A stretch of 64,000 bases of DNA from Brevibacillus brevis (GCF_031583145.1 NZ_CP134050.1:951001-1015000); one strand, 5' to 3'; numbered from the stretch's first letter, positions 17,998 through 26,980 are shown. The notes: generated from the sequence alone by a model not told the origin. Made by a program: numbers and translations.

Positions 17998-19263
17998 ATG
18001 ATGGCTTCTGGCAATCCTGGCAAACTGCGTTGGTGGGGTGTCATCACGCTTTTGCTGATCGTAATCATTTCATACGTCGACCGCATGAACGTGTCCGTCC
18101 TGATTACGAACGATGATTTTTTGCAGCATTTTGGCATCAAGGGAGATCGGGTAGCGCAGGGTGAGCTCATGTCCTTGTTCCTGATTGGATACGGGATCGC
18201 CGCGTTTTTCCTCAGCCCGCTGTACGAAACGTTTTTGGGGGTACGCAAAGGTCTTTTGATCAGCATTTTGATCTGGGCGGTCATGACGATCATTTCGCCT
18301 GTGGCGGGTTCGGTCGGTCTGCTGCTGGTGATCCGCTTTATTCTCGGAGCGAGCGAAGGCCCACTGTTCTCACTGAAGACCATGTACATCAAGGACATGT
18401 TCGACACACATGAGCGGGGAAAACCGAACGCGGTCAGCTCCATGGGCGTCTCCATCGGTCTGGCGGTAGGGTTCCCAATCGTCACGTTTATCGTACTTCA
18501 TTCCCACTGGCAAGCTTCGTATTTCATTCTCGGAATCTTAAATTTGATTATCGGGCTGCCGCTGATTCTGCTCTTTATCCGCGAGACCGGCAAGAAAGAG
18601 AAAGCGCATTCAGAAGGGTTCTCCGCCAAGGCCCTGAAAGAGACGTTCCGCCAAGCGTGGAAGACACCGGGCTTGATCTGGATTCTGCTCATCGAGATTG
18701 CCACGCTCAGCTATTTGTGGGGAAGCAGCTCCTGGCTGCCCTCGTATCTGCTCAATGAGCGGCACTTTTCCATCAAGGAGATGGGGATACTGGCTTCCCT
18801 GCCGTTTATTTTCAGCATCGGCTCCGGCTTTCTGGGCGGGTACATCATCGACCGCATCTCGCCGAAACGAGTCTCCCTGCTGTTCGTCGTCGGCGGTTTG
18901 GGCACTGCGATCAGCGTCTCCATCGCGATCTTCTCGGCGAGCCCTTACGTATCTGCGATCGGTCTCATTGTAGCCAATCTGTTCTGGGGGATTCAAGGGC
19001 CTGCGATTCCGAGCATCGTCCAGTACGCTTCGCCTGGCCAGAGCGTCGGCAGTACGTACGGGATCGTCAACGGGGTCGGCAACCTGGTATCCGCGCTCAT
19101 GCCGACCGTCATGGGAGCGATGATCGCCGGAAACGGTGCGGAAAGCTTTACGGCAGGGTTTACGCTGCTGATCGGCACGCAGGTGCTGACGGTCATCTGT
19201 GCGATCATCGCACTGTCCCGCAATGTGTTTGCTCCGAAAAAGGACATCGCCAAACAATCCTGA
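17998..19263 (+). CDS. MFS transporter, anion:cation symporter (ACS)-like
   Basis: A 421-residue carrier with about twelve membrane segments. The N-terminal ISYVDRMNVSVLI and the RFILGASEGPLFS stretch near residue 105 are typical of the ACS group, which takes up hexuronates, glucarate, galactonate or other organic anions. ATG 17998 is chosen because TGGGGGT (17984-17990) lies upstream; a TTG at 17968 would start within the operator palindrome. The perfect palindrome in front suggests tight repression until substrate is present. No catabolic enzyme is adjacent, so the substrate is open. Confidence 0.9.
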   Translation: MMASGNPGKLRWWGVITLLLIVIISYVDRMNVSVLITNDDFLQHFGIKGDRVAQGELMSLFLIGYGIAAFFLSPLYETFLGVRKGLLISILIWAVMTIISPVAGSVGLLLVIRFILGASEGPLFSLKTMYIKDMFDTHERGKPNAVSSMGVSIGLAVGFPIVTFIVLHSHWQASYFILGILNLIIGLPLILLFIRETGKKEKAHSEGFSAKALKETFRQAWKTPGLIWILLIEIATLSYLWGSSSWLPSYLLNERHFSIKEMGILASLPFIFSIGSGFLGGYIIDRISPKRVSLLFVVGGLGTAISVSIAIFSASPYVSAIGLIVANLFWGIQGPAIPSIVQYASPGQSVGSTYGIVNGVGNLVSALMPTVMGAMIAGNGAESFTAGFTLLIGTQVLTVICAIIALSRNVFAPKKDIAKQS

Positions 19264-19266
19264 TGC

Positions 19267-19304
19267 AAAAAAACAAGCTGCACCGATGCGGGTGCAGCTT
19301 GTTT
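19267..19304. terminator. bidirectional terminator
   Basis: AAACAAGCTGCACC (19271-19284) and GGTGCAGCTTGTTT (19291-19304) are exact complements. Read on the minus strand, seven T follow. It serves both the MFS gene and the converging peptide-binding protein gene. Confidence 0.93.
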
Positions 19305-19321
19305 CGTCTTTCGCCGGTCTT

Positions 19322-20974
19322 TTACTTCACGACAGAGGTAAATTTGAAGTACGCGCCGCCCAGCGGGAAGATGACGAAGTCCTTGACCTTGTCGTTTTTC
19401 ACGTACGGGCTGCCGCGGAAGTTGATGGGAGCCAGCGGCATTTCGTCCATCAGAATGGTTTCGGCCTCGAGCAGGATTTGCTTGCGCTTCTCCAGGTTCG
19501 GCTCCTGGTAGCTTTGGTCGATCAGCTCTTTGAACTTCGGATTTTCCCAGTCCGGATGGTTGTTTCCGCCGGTCTTGTCGCGGAACATTTCCAGGAAGTT
19601 GATCGGGTCGTTGAAGTCCGCGCCCCACTGGAACCGGATCATGTCGAAGTTGCCCGTGGACCGCATGTCGCGGTATACCTTCAGCTCGGCCGTGTACAGC
19701 TTCACCTGGATGCCCAGCGTTTTCTTCCATTGGTCCTGCAGCGCTTCAGCCATCTTTTTGTTGACGTCGGTGGTGTCGTACGTGTAGGTGACTTCCGGGA
19801 ACTTGGTGAGGCCCAGTTCTTTCATGCCTTCCGCAAGCAGCTGCTTGGCCTTTTCCGGATCCTCCTTGAAGTAGCCGTCCGGCTTGAGGCCCATGGAGGT
19901 CGGCACCCATCCGTAAGCGGCGGGAACGCCAGTCTGCAGGATGTTGTCGATGAGCTCTTGACGATTGATGGCGTAGGCGAAAGCCTGGCGGATTTTTTTA
20001 TTGTTGAAAGGCGGCTTGGTCGTGTTGAAGACGACCGACTGCGTGCCGGGGTTGTCCGCCACCATCAGCTTGCCCGCGTCCTTCAGCGATTGGATGGCGT
20101 CTGTCGGCAGCGTGGAGGCCGGATAGCCGCCCCAGTCCACTTCACCGTTTTCAAACATGGAGAAGGCGGTGTTGTTGTCATCGATCATGGCTATTTCGAT
20201 GCGGTCCAGCTTGACGTTGTCCTTATCCCAGTAAGTCGGACTTTTGGCGAAGACGATCTTGCTCTTGTGCTCCCATGTTTCCATGTTGAACGGACCGTTG
20301 GAGACGATGGTTTTGGCTTCTGCTGCCCAGTTCGGATTGCCCTCCACCGTTTTTTGATGCAGCGGGAACAAGGTCGGGAAGAAGGTCAGCTCCCGGAAAA
20401 AAGGAGTAGGCGACTTTAGGTCGAATTGGACGGTGTAGTCATCCAGCGCTTTGACTCCGACATCCTCGGCTTTGCCCTTGCCGGTGTTGTATTCCTCTCC
20501 GCCTTTGATGTAATAGAGCTGGTAGGCGTATTCGGAGGCAGTCTTCGGATCGAGATTGCGGCGGATCGCGTAGACGAAGTCGTGGGCGGTCACGGGGTCG
20601 CCGTTGTTCCACTTGGCGTCTTTGCGAATTTTAAACGTAAATTGGGTGTAATCGTTATTGTTCGTAAAGCTTTCGGCCGTCGCGTTGGTCAGCTGGCCGT
20701 TCAGATCGTAGTTCGTCAGCCCTTCGAACGCCGCGTAAATCATGTCAAACGAATCCGCGTCGACAGCGATACCCGGGTCCAAGGAAGGCGGTTCGCTGTT
20801 GATGCTCCAATGCAACACCATCGGTTCTGTCTTTGTAGTCTCTGCGGGTGTCGCCGTGGTTGGTGCCGACGAGGAAGGTGCCTGCGGTTCCGGCTGTGAA
20901 GAATTGGAACAGCCTGCGAGGACTCCCCCGAACAGCAAGGTCAGACAGGTTGCCAGTGCAATGCCCTTTTTCAT
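19322..20974 (-). CDS. oligopeptide ABC transporter substrate-binding lipoprotein (OppA/DppE-like)
   Basis: A 550-residue binding lipoprotein. The start is placed at 20974, where GGGGGATCACT precedes ATG; the longer frame adds ten residues without support. The signal peptide ends in the lipobox LAGC with Cys 22. The body matches the SBP_bac_5 family (LHWSINSEPPSLDPG early, AYAINRQELIDNI near residue 320, FRGSPYVKN near the end). It should capture peptides outside the cell for an Opp-type importer. No permease or ATPase genes are adjacent, so it is an orphan binding protein using a transporter encoded elsewhere. The regulator gene at 21180 diverges from it. Confidence 0.9.
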   Translation of the reverse strand: MKKGIALATCLTLLFGGVLAGCSNSSQPEPQAPSSSAPTTATPAETTKTEPMVLHWSINSEPPSLDPGIAVDADSFDMIYAAFEGLTNYDLNGQLTNATAESFTNNNDYTQFTFKIRKDAKWNNGDPVTAHDFVYAIRRNLDPKTASEYAYQLYYIKGGEEYNTGKGKAEDVGVKALDDYTVQFDLKSPTPFFRELTFFPTLFPLHQKTVEGNPNWAAEAKTIVSNGPFNMETWEHKSKIVFAKSPTYWDKDNVKLDRIEIAMIDDNNTAFSMFENGEVDWGGYPASTLPTDAIQSLKDAGKLMVADNPGTQSVVFNTTKPPFNNKKIRQAFAYAINRQELIDNILQTGVPAAYGWVPTSMGLKPDGYFKEDPEKAKQLLAEGMKELGLTKFPEVTYTYDTTDVNKKMAEALQDQWKKTLGIQVKLYTAELKVYRDMRSTGNFDMIRFQWGADFNDPINFLEMFRDKTGGNNHPDWENPKFKELIDQSYQEPNLEKRKQILLEAETILMDEMPLAPINFRGSPYVKNDKVKDFVIFPLGGAYFKFTSVVK

Positions 20975-21179
20975 AGTGATCCCCCTTGAAAAAAATGAAA
21001 GCATATGTTCAGAATATTTCTCCGTCTTTTTAAAGGCAATAAAAAGATTATCTTGATCGACAAAAAGATTCGTGGGACTGGCTGTCTGCTGGCAGTCGGC
21101 ACCCAGTACGCGCCAGACGCTTTGTCTGTTATAGTAGAAATAACATTCATCCTATCTAATCGGGGAGCTAATCGGAACT

Positions 21180-22484
21180 ATGTATAAAATCGGTGTGGTG
21201 GGACCGCCTCCGTCCGTTGAGCGGATCTTGGCGGTGGCCAATGAATTTGAACACAGCATTGAATTCGTCCCTTTTACGTACGAGGATGCGAAGGAAGTCA
21301 GCCGCATCGTCTCCGATCGTAACCGGGAATTCAACGGATGGTTTTTCTCCGGTCCGATTCCCTTTACGATCGCCAAAAACGTGCTGAGCCCGGAAGCCAA
21401 TATCGTGTATTGTCCGCCGACCGGGTCCAATCTGTACCGGTGCTTTATCCAGATGTCGATCGACAGAGGCGAGGTGATCAATCGCGTGTCCGTCGACATG
21501 ATCGAATCCGAGGGAAGGTACTTGCACGAATCGCTGTACGAGCTGAATCTCCCGGAAGAGGACATGCATGTGCTGACCTACGACGAAAACTACGATCCCC
21601 AGGAAATTATCCAGTTCCATCTCCAGCTGTGGAAAGAGGGCAGGACGCAGGGGGCGTTTACCACGCTGTTTTCCGTCGAGCGCGCGCTGCAAGAGCTGGG
21701 CATCCCCGTCTACCGGGTGTTGATGACCAAAATGGAGATCAGGCAAGCGATGAAGATTTTGGTGGAAAGGGCGAAGAGCTCCTACTTCAAGGACACCCAG
21801 ATCGGTGTGGAGATCATCGAGCTGGAGCAGATGGACAAGATCGCGGAGCGGGCCAAGACGCGGTTTCTCCTGCAGCATCTGGAGCTGAAAATCAGGCAGA
21901 TCTTGCTTTTGCTGTGCGAAAAGCTGGATGGCTCGCTCATGGCAAACGGAAACGGGCGCTACCAGATTTTCAGCACGCGCGGCGCTATTCAACGGGAGCT
22001 CGAGATGCTGCGGACGACGGTGCAGCAGCTGTCGCTCGAGGCGGATGTCCCGGTCGCAGTCGGGGTAGGATTCGGCGAAACAGCATTTTCGGCGGAAAAC
22101 AATGCACGAAAAGCGATTCAGCACGCCAAGGAACGGCCGGAATTCGGGATCGTCATCGTCCAGGACGACGGTGTCATCATCGAGTCGGTCAGCGAATCCG
22201 AGCAGCTGTCGTACTCGTATCGCTCCAGCAACAGAGAGCTGCTGGACAAATTGAACAAGGCCAATGTCAGCATCAAGACGTACAACAAGATCGAGGCGCT
22301 CGTACAGCGGATGGGCTGGAACACGTTTACGACGACGGACATCTCCACGTATTTGTCCATGACGGTACGAAACGCCCAGCGCATCATGGGCAGCCTGTGC
22401 GAGTACGGCCTGGCGGAGCTGAAAGGCGAGGAGCAGCAGGCTGTGAGGGGCCGACCCAAGAAAATGTATACGCTTAAAAAGTAA
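21180..22484 (+). CDS. uncharacterised regulator with cyclase-like core and C-terminal winged helix
   Basis: A 434-residue soluble protein I do not recognise as a named gene. The N-terminal half (about 1-215) resembles a ligand-sensing alpha/beta domain. The middle (about 220-340) carries GVGFGETAFSAENNARKAI, which resembles the GGDEF-like fold of GTP cyclohydrolase III type proteins but lacks a clear GGDEF signature. The C-terminus (about 365-434) looks like a winged helix, ending in GRPKKMYTLKK as in many wHTH regulators. It diverges from the peptide-binding lipoprotein gene across a 205-base region, which suggests it may control it. A good terminator follows. Confidence 0.75.
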   Translation: MYKIGVVGPPPSVERILAVANEFEHSIEFVPFTYEDAKEVSRIVSDRNREFNGWFFSGPIPFTIAKNVLSPEANIVYCPPTGSNLYRCFIQMSIDRGEVINRVSVDMIESEGRYLHESLYELNLPEEDMHVLTYDENYDPQEIIQFHLQLWKEGRTQGAFTTLFSVERALQELGIPVYRVLMTKMEIRQAMKILVERAKSSYFKDTQIGVEIIELEQMDKIAERAKTRFLLQHLELKIRQILLLLCEKLDGSLMANGNGRYQIFSTRGAIQRELEMLRTTVQQLSLEADVPVAVGVGFGETAFSAENNARKAIQHAKERPEFGIVIVQDDGVIIESVSESEQLSYSYRSSNRELLDKLNKANVSIKTYNKIEALVQRMGWNTFTTTDISTYLSMTVRNAQRIMGSLCEYGLAELKGEEQQAVRGRPKKMYTLKK

Positions 22485-22499
22485 GCAGAGAACGTGAAA

Positions 22500-22543
22500 A
22501 GAGACTGACCAACCGGGGAGACTGGTTGGCAGTCTCTTTTTTT
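22500..22543 (+). terminator. rho-independent terminator
   Basis: GAGACTGACCAACC (22501-22514) pairs with GGTTGGCAGTCTC with one bulged base, followed by seven T. Confidence 0.92.
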
Positions 22544-22648
22544 GTGTGTGTGCGTGTATCGCGTTCACAGAAAGGCGCCGGTCCTTGGGAGAATGCCTAT
22601 GAAAGGCAGGCAGCCCTTCCTCGGGAACGCCCATTTTTGAAAAACGGA

Positions 22649-22720
22649 TTGACGCGCGATGAAATCCAAGATAGAATGGTCACTAATTTAGTAAATCAGT
22701 AATTTAGTAAATTACTAAAT
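22649..22720 (+). promoter_or_regulatory. strong promoter with TTAGT/ACTAA operator array
   Basis: TTGACG (22649-22654) and TAGAAT (22672-22677) are spaced by 17 bases, predicting a start near 22684. Exactly there begins an array of half-sites: ACTAA 22682, TTAGT 22688, TTAGT 22704, ACTAA 22714. The last pair is a perfect palindrome, ATTTAGTAA (22702-22710) and TTACTAAAT (22712-22720) around one A. This layout fits a repressor that blocks the three-gene operon downstream. Confidence 0.7.
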
Positions 22721-22746
22721 CAAAAAAACGGAAGAAGGGAACAAAA

Positions 22747-23229
22747 ATGAAAATGCCAACGGCGCCCAGCCATAAGCCTGTTATCGTGTCAGAAAACTAT
22801 GAGCGGGTCGATGGAAGGCTAGCCCGAAACACGGATGCAAAAAGTCTTTCGTTGGGATTGGCCGAAAGGAACGCCGATCGAGGAGCGGCCGATCTTTTGG
22901 CCAAGGTATGGGGCTATGAGGGGGATACGTTATCCGAACAATCGGTAGAACTGCCTCTTCATCGCGTGCTGGACTTGTCCATTCTGATTTGCCGGTCTCT
23001 GGCGCATTTTCGGGATGCTTACCGATATGAGCATTTGTATGATCCGCAAAAGCCGATCCTCGACCGGATTGGCTTGCAGGGCGATGCCATGACGGTGGCG
23101 GTCTGCACCGGCAATGACAGCATTCACGATGACATCAAGCTGTTCAGCCAGGCTCTGAGCGACGATGATGAGATGCTGAGCGAACGTCTTCGCGTGTTAT
23201 CCAAAATCCTAAAGGATATGGGGTATTGA
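22747..23229 (+). CDS. uncharacterised protein, possibly DUF6530-like
   Basis: A 160-residue soluble, acidic protein with no signal peptide or membrane segment. Recognisable blocks are VSENYERVDGRLARNTDAK near residue 14 and LPLHRVLDLSILICRSLAHF near 75. From memory these resemble the family named DUF6530, which has no known role; I could not check this. GAAGGGA lies before the ATG. The MFS gene starts one base after its stop, so it is co-translated with the transporter and the AAA-VWA protein. Confidence 0.7.
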   Translation: MKMPTAPSHKPVIVSENYERVDGRLARNTDAKSLSLGLAERNADRGAADLLAKVWGYEGDTLSEQSVELPLHRVLDLSILICRSLAHFRDAYRYEHLYDPQKPILDRIGLQGDAMTVAVCTGNDSIHDDIKLFSQALSDDDEMLSERLRVLSKILKDMGY

Positions 23230-23230
23230 T

Positions 23231-24439
23231 ATGCTTTCCAATCGCTATGTTCGAACGGTGATTCTCTCCCGGGTCTTGCTTCATCTGGGCATCTGGATCC
23301 GGAATTATGCGGTGCTCCTGTACGTGACCGATTTGACCAAGAATGATCCAGTGTATGTATCGCTGATTTCCGTTGCGGAATTCGCGCCGATTTTTCTCTT
23401 TGCCTTGATTGGCGGGACCTTTGCCGACCGATGGCGGCCGAAGCGGACGATGGTCTGGAGCGATTTGCTGTCCGGCTTGTCTGTTCTGGTCGTACTGCTT
23501 GCTCTCCTGAACGGCGGGTGGATGGCGTTGCTCGTGGGATCCTTTGTTTCCGCCAGCTTGTCGCAATTTTCCCAGCCATCGGCCATGAAGCTGTACAAGA
23601 GGCATGTGCCAGGCGAGCAATTGCAGGGGGTCCTGGCGATGTCCCAGTCTCTTGTCGCCCTCTTCATGGCCTTGGGCCCGGTCATCGGCACGTTTGTATT
23701 TCTACAGTTTGGAATTGGCGTCTCTCTCGTCCTGACGACCATTCTGTTCCTGGGATCTTCCCTTGTGCTGTCGACGCTTCCTCGTGACGGGGAAGAACCG
23801 AGGACGGATCAGGCCGGCAGCTTCCGCAAGGAGCTGATGGACGGGATTCGCTATATCGGGTCGAATCCAGCCTTGCGCACACTCTGTTTGACTTTCGCGG
23901 TAGTCGGGTTCGCATCGGGTCTGAACCAGCCGCTGCCCATTTTCGTTGTCATCGAAAAGCTGGGCCAGGACAAACCATTTTTGCAGTGGCTGGTCATGAC
24001 CAATGGAGCAGCCATGCTTGCAGGCGGAATCGCTGTGATGGGGATTGCAAAAAAGGTGAAGCCGCAGCTTTTGCTCATGGCAGGCTTGCTGGTATCCGCT
24101 GTCTGTACGATTGGAATAGGCGGGTCCACGATGATTTGGCTGACGATCGTTCTTTTAGTCATCAGCGGACTGGTTTATCCTTGCATCCACGGCGGAATCC
24201 AGACGCTGATTGTACGGAACACGGAGGGGGCGTTCATTGGCCGGGTGTCGGGAGCGATCATGCCTGTCTTTATGGGAATGATGGTAGTGGGCATGTTCCT
24301 GTCCGGCTACGTGAAGGATGCGCTTTCCCTGTCCGGGGTATATGCGGCCAGCGGCGTGTTGATTATGGCCGGTTCGCTTTTGCTTATCCCTCTTTTCACA
24401 GAGAACAGAAGCAGCGCGAAGAGAGGGCCAGCATCTTGA
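23231..24439 (+). CDS. MFS efflux-type transporter
   Basis: A 402-residue carrier with about twelve membrane segments, similar in pattern to macrolide or siderophore exporters of the MFS_3/EntS group (GGTFADRWRPKRTMVWSD after the second segment). It begins one base after the preceding gene, with AAGGATATGGGG as ribosome site inside that gene's end. It is the middle gene of the operon and ends 19 bases before the AAA-VWA gene. What it moves is unknown; coupling to an AAA-VWA protein is not a common arrangement. Confidence 0.88.
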   Translation: MLSNRYVRTVILSRVLLHLGIWIRNYAVLLYVTDLTKNDPVYVSLISVAEFAPIFLFALIGGTFADRWRPKRTMVWSDLLSGLSVLVVLLALLNGGWMALLVGSFVSASLSQFSQPSAMKLYKRHVPGEQLQGVLAMSQSLVALFMALGPVIGTFVFLQFGIGVSLVLTTILFLGSSLVLSTLPRDGEEPRTDQAGSFRKELMDGIRYIGSNPALRTLCLTFAVVGFASGLNQPLPIFVVIEKLGQDKPFLQWLVMTNGAAMLAGGIAVMGIAKKVKPQLLLMAGLLVSAVCTIGIGGSTMIWLTIVLLVISGLVYPCIHGGIQTLIVRNTEGAFIGRVSGAIMPVFMGMMVVGMFLSGYVKDALSLSGVYAASGVLIMAGSLLLIPLFTENRSSAKRGPAS

Positions 24440-24458
24440 AGGAGAGGAGGAGAGTCGG

Positions 24459-26483
24459 ATGACGGGAGATGAAGATTATCGTTTGTCGCCCGGACGGCAA
24501 TTGACAGCGGAAGAGGAAAAGCTGGTGTGGAAGAGGCCGTTGTCCCATAAAGTCAGCGAAGAGGAACGGCGCATCAGCAGGGAAATCAAACGCAACTGGA
24601 ATCGCGGAGAAATGAAAATCGCCAATATCCTGCTGGAAGGTGACGCGGGCTCCGGCAAGACTCAGCTGGCCAAAGCGCTGTCGGCGAACTTCGGGCTGCC
24701 GTATACGAAAGTGACCTGTTTTGCCGATATGGATCAATCGGATCTCATCGGGGCCATTTTGCCGGTGGTTTCTACGGACCGACTGGAGAAAATGGAGCCT
24801 GTCGACCAAAGAGCTCTGAAAGCATTGTACGAAAGCGATGGTTTTCAAAGCGCGACGGAAATCTTGATGGAGGTACTGGGGATTGCCCGGGAGCAGGCTG
24901 CCTTGCAGCTCAAGCGACTGCTCAAGCTCGCAGCCGAATGGACGGATGGCGAAGCGGTACAATATCGCTTTTACCCATCGGAGATCGTCAGAGCCTATCA
25001 AAAGGGGTATCTGCTGGAAATACAGGAACCAAACGTGATCCGCGATGCGGCAGTATTGATGGCGTTAAACTCGGCCCTGGAGCTGGATGGCAGCATCAAT
25101 CTCCCCACCGAAATCGTCCGCAGACATCCGGACTTCATTGCGGTCATCACGGCCAATCGCAGCTATGCCGGGGCAAGGCCGCTCAACGAAGCGCTGCGCG
25201 ACAGGGTCCAGCATACGGAAAAGATGGATTTGCCGACCAAGGAAGTGATGATCGAACGCGCCATGGCCAAAACCGGTTATCGAGATGAAACGGTCCTGGG
25301 CGTTTTGGCAGATGCCATCATCCTTTTGGACAAAACAGCCCGGGCCAACGCGATCAAGGGTGTAGCCGGCATGCGTTCCTACTTTTACTGGGCGGATGCG
25401 GTCGCCTGGGGCGCCTCTGCCAAGGAATCCCTGTACCACAAGGTCATCTACAAGATCACGACGGATTCCGAAGAAATCAGATTGCTGGAGGAAGCGCTTG
25501 AAAAGCAGGGGCTGTTTGCCGACCTGGAGAAAGTCCGGTCCGAGCTCGCCAAACCAAAAAAGGGGAACGATGCAACGGAGATCAGGACATGGGGGGCGAT
25601 CGACGAATCGGCCTTTGAGCCTGGCCGAAAAGAAGGGGAAAAAGGGATTGCCCTCAAAAAATCCGCGGATAGCGACACAAGCGCGACCCGTGTCCCTGAT
25701 GAATCTCTCCATTTGGAGCGTTCCGGTCTGGAGGGAGATGGCTCTCCCTGCTATCATCCGGACAGCCCCGAGACTGCGTCTGAGGATGCGAGGCAAAGAA
25801 ACCGCGACTTCCGGAAAAAGCTGAATCGGGCTGCGAGGGAAGTCGTGTCCGATTCCATTCATCGGAATGTCAGGCTGATCGTGCACCGTCCCTGCCCGCC
25901 GACGGAGTCCCCCTCCCTGGTCGTCGGCCTTCGGATCGACGAATCCGCGTCGATGTCGGCTTTTGGAAGACTGGAAGCGGCAAAACGAGCAGCCATCGCG
26001 GTCTATGAATTTTGCCGGATTTGCCAGATTCCCATCTTGATCTACGGAGATACGGCGGATGTGTCGAAGCTGGAGCAAATGTCGGTCTTTGCCTATGCCG
26101 ACTTTGCGCACATGGATCCCGATGACCGGTTCAGACTCATGGGGATTCGGGCCAGGACCAACAATCGGGATGGGATGGCTCTTAGAATCATGGCGGAACG
26201 GCTGGCGGCTTCACCGCAGCAGACCAAGCTGCTGATCAGCATCAGCGACGGGCAGCCAAAAGCCATGGACGACTATACCGGAAGCTATGCCGTTGCCGAC
26301 ATGCAGCAAACCATAGAGGAATACGAACGGATAGGAATCACGTTTTTGGCGGCAGCAATCGGTCAAGACAAGGAGGTCATCAGTGAAATCTACGGGAACG
26401 AAAGGTTTCTCGATATTGCCAACCTGCAGGAGTTCCCAGCCCAGCTCGTGCGAATGATCGCGCGGTATTGGAGAAGTTCATGA
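24459..26483 (+). CDS. MoxR-type AAA ATPase fused to a VWA domain
   Basis: A 674-residue protein joining two parts usually made as separate proteins. The AAA part (about 1-345) has Walker A GDAGSGKT at residues 61-68 and sensor-like VITANRSYAGARPLNEALRDR near 235. At the Walker B site it reads LLEIQEPN, with Q189 in place of the usual Asp but E190 kept. A charged linker (about 365-460) follows. The C-terminal VWA domain (about 485-674) has an intact metal site: D494-E-S-A-S, RTNNRDG and ISDGQP. The design parallels CobS-CobT, BchI-BchD and CbbQ-CbbO, which insert metals or remodel proteins. It is the last gene of the operon with the MFS carrier. Function unknown. Confidence 0.88.
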   Translation: MTGDEDYRLSPGRQLTAEEEKLVWKRPLSHKVSEEERRISREIKRNWNRGEMKIANILLEGDAGSGKTQLAKALSANFGLPYTKVTCFADMDQSDLIGAILPVVSTDRLEKMEPVDQRALKALYESDGFQSATEILMEVLGIAREQAALQLKRLLKLAAEWTDGEAVQYRFYPSEIVRAYQKGYLLEIQEPNVIRDAAVLMALNSALELDGSINLPTEIVRRHPDFIAVITANRSYAGARPLNEALRDRVQHTEKMDLPTKEVMIERAMAKTGYRDETVLGVLADAIILLDKTARANAIKGVAGMRSYFYWADAVAWGASAKESLYHKVIYKITTDSEEIRLLEEALEKQGLFADLEKVRSELAKPKKGNDATEIRTWGAIDESAFEPGRKEGEKGIALKKSADSDTSATRVPDESLHLERSGLEGDGSPCYHPDSPETASEDARQRNRDFRKKLNRAAREVVSDSIHRNVRLIVHRPCPPTESPSLVVGLRIDESASMSAFGRLEAAKRAAIAVYEFCRICQIPILIYGDTADVSKLEQMSVFAYADFAHMDPDDRFRLMGIRARTNNRDGMALRIMAERLAASPQQTKLLISISDGQPKAMDDYTGSYAVADMQQTIEEYERIGITFLAAAIGQDKEVISEIYGNERFLDIANLQEFPAQLVRMIARYWRSS

Positions 26484-26513
26484 GGATTCCATTCGCTGCG
26501 ATAAGAATCACGT

Positions 26514-26553
26514 CCCCGGTCGGGCAATCGCCAACTCGTCCGGGGCTTTTTTT
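26514..26553 (+). terminator. rho-independent terminator
   Basis: CCCCGG (26514-26519) pairs with CCGGGG (26540-26545), followed by a C and seven T. It closes the AAA-VWA operon. Confidence 0.7.
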
Positions 26554-26729
26554 GGCTCAGAAAAGCGCCCAGGAAAAAAAGCCTACACAATTTTTCCTAT
26601 CAAATATTTACAGAGGAATCAGGAAGAAAACCTCGTGTTTTCGCGGTTCAGGGGCATTTTTGAAAATACGGGAAGGTACGGAATGCCAGTAAGACGCTTT
26701 TGTATTTTGCAAGAAGTCAAACAATTGTA

Positions 26730-26758
26730 TTGAAAAAAATTAAAGAGCGCTATATAAT
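26730..26758 (+). promoter_or_regulatory. strong promoter of the abg operon
   Basis: TTGAAA (26730-26735) and TATAAT (26753-26758) with a 17-base spacer. The transcript would begin near 26765 and have a leader of about 215 bases before abgT. The stretch 26554-26729 shows no gene. Confidence 0.75.
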
Positions 26759-26816
26759 TCAATTAAACGAAATTGTCTTTTAATATTCGCATAATGAAAA
26801 GCGGACTATCATCACG

Positions 26817-26870
26817 AAAGGAGTACATGCTTACTATTTTCTGAAGCGAAATTGAAAGGGCTTTCAATTT
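26817..26870 (+). promoter_or_regulatory. leader with mini-ORF and cre-like palindrome
   Basis: AAAGGAG (26817-26823) is followed by ATG 26827 and a five-residue frame (MLTIF, stop 26842-26844). Just behind it, AAATTGAAAG (26849-26858) and CTTTCAATTT (26861-26870) form a perfect palindrome around GG. The core TTGAAAGGGCTTTCAA resembles a CcpA site (cre) except that the central CG is GG. Placed inside the leader it could act as a roadblock or as an RNA hairpin. Confidence 0.45.
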
Positions 26871-26980
26871 TGTCGCGGCAGAAGACTGATCACTCACTCA
26901 GCATTGCGTTGTTTCCCATCAGTACCAACGAGAAAGTATGGAAGAGAAAGAAGTAGAAACGACCCAAGGGGGATTGCTCT

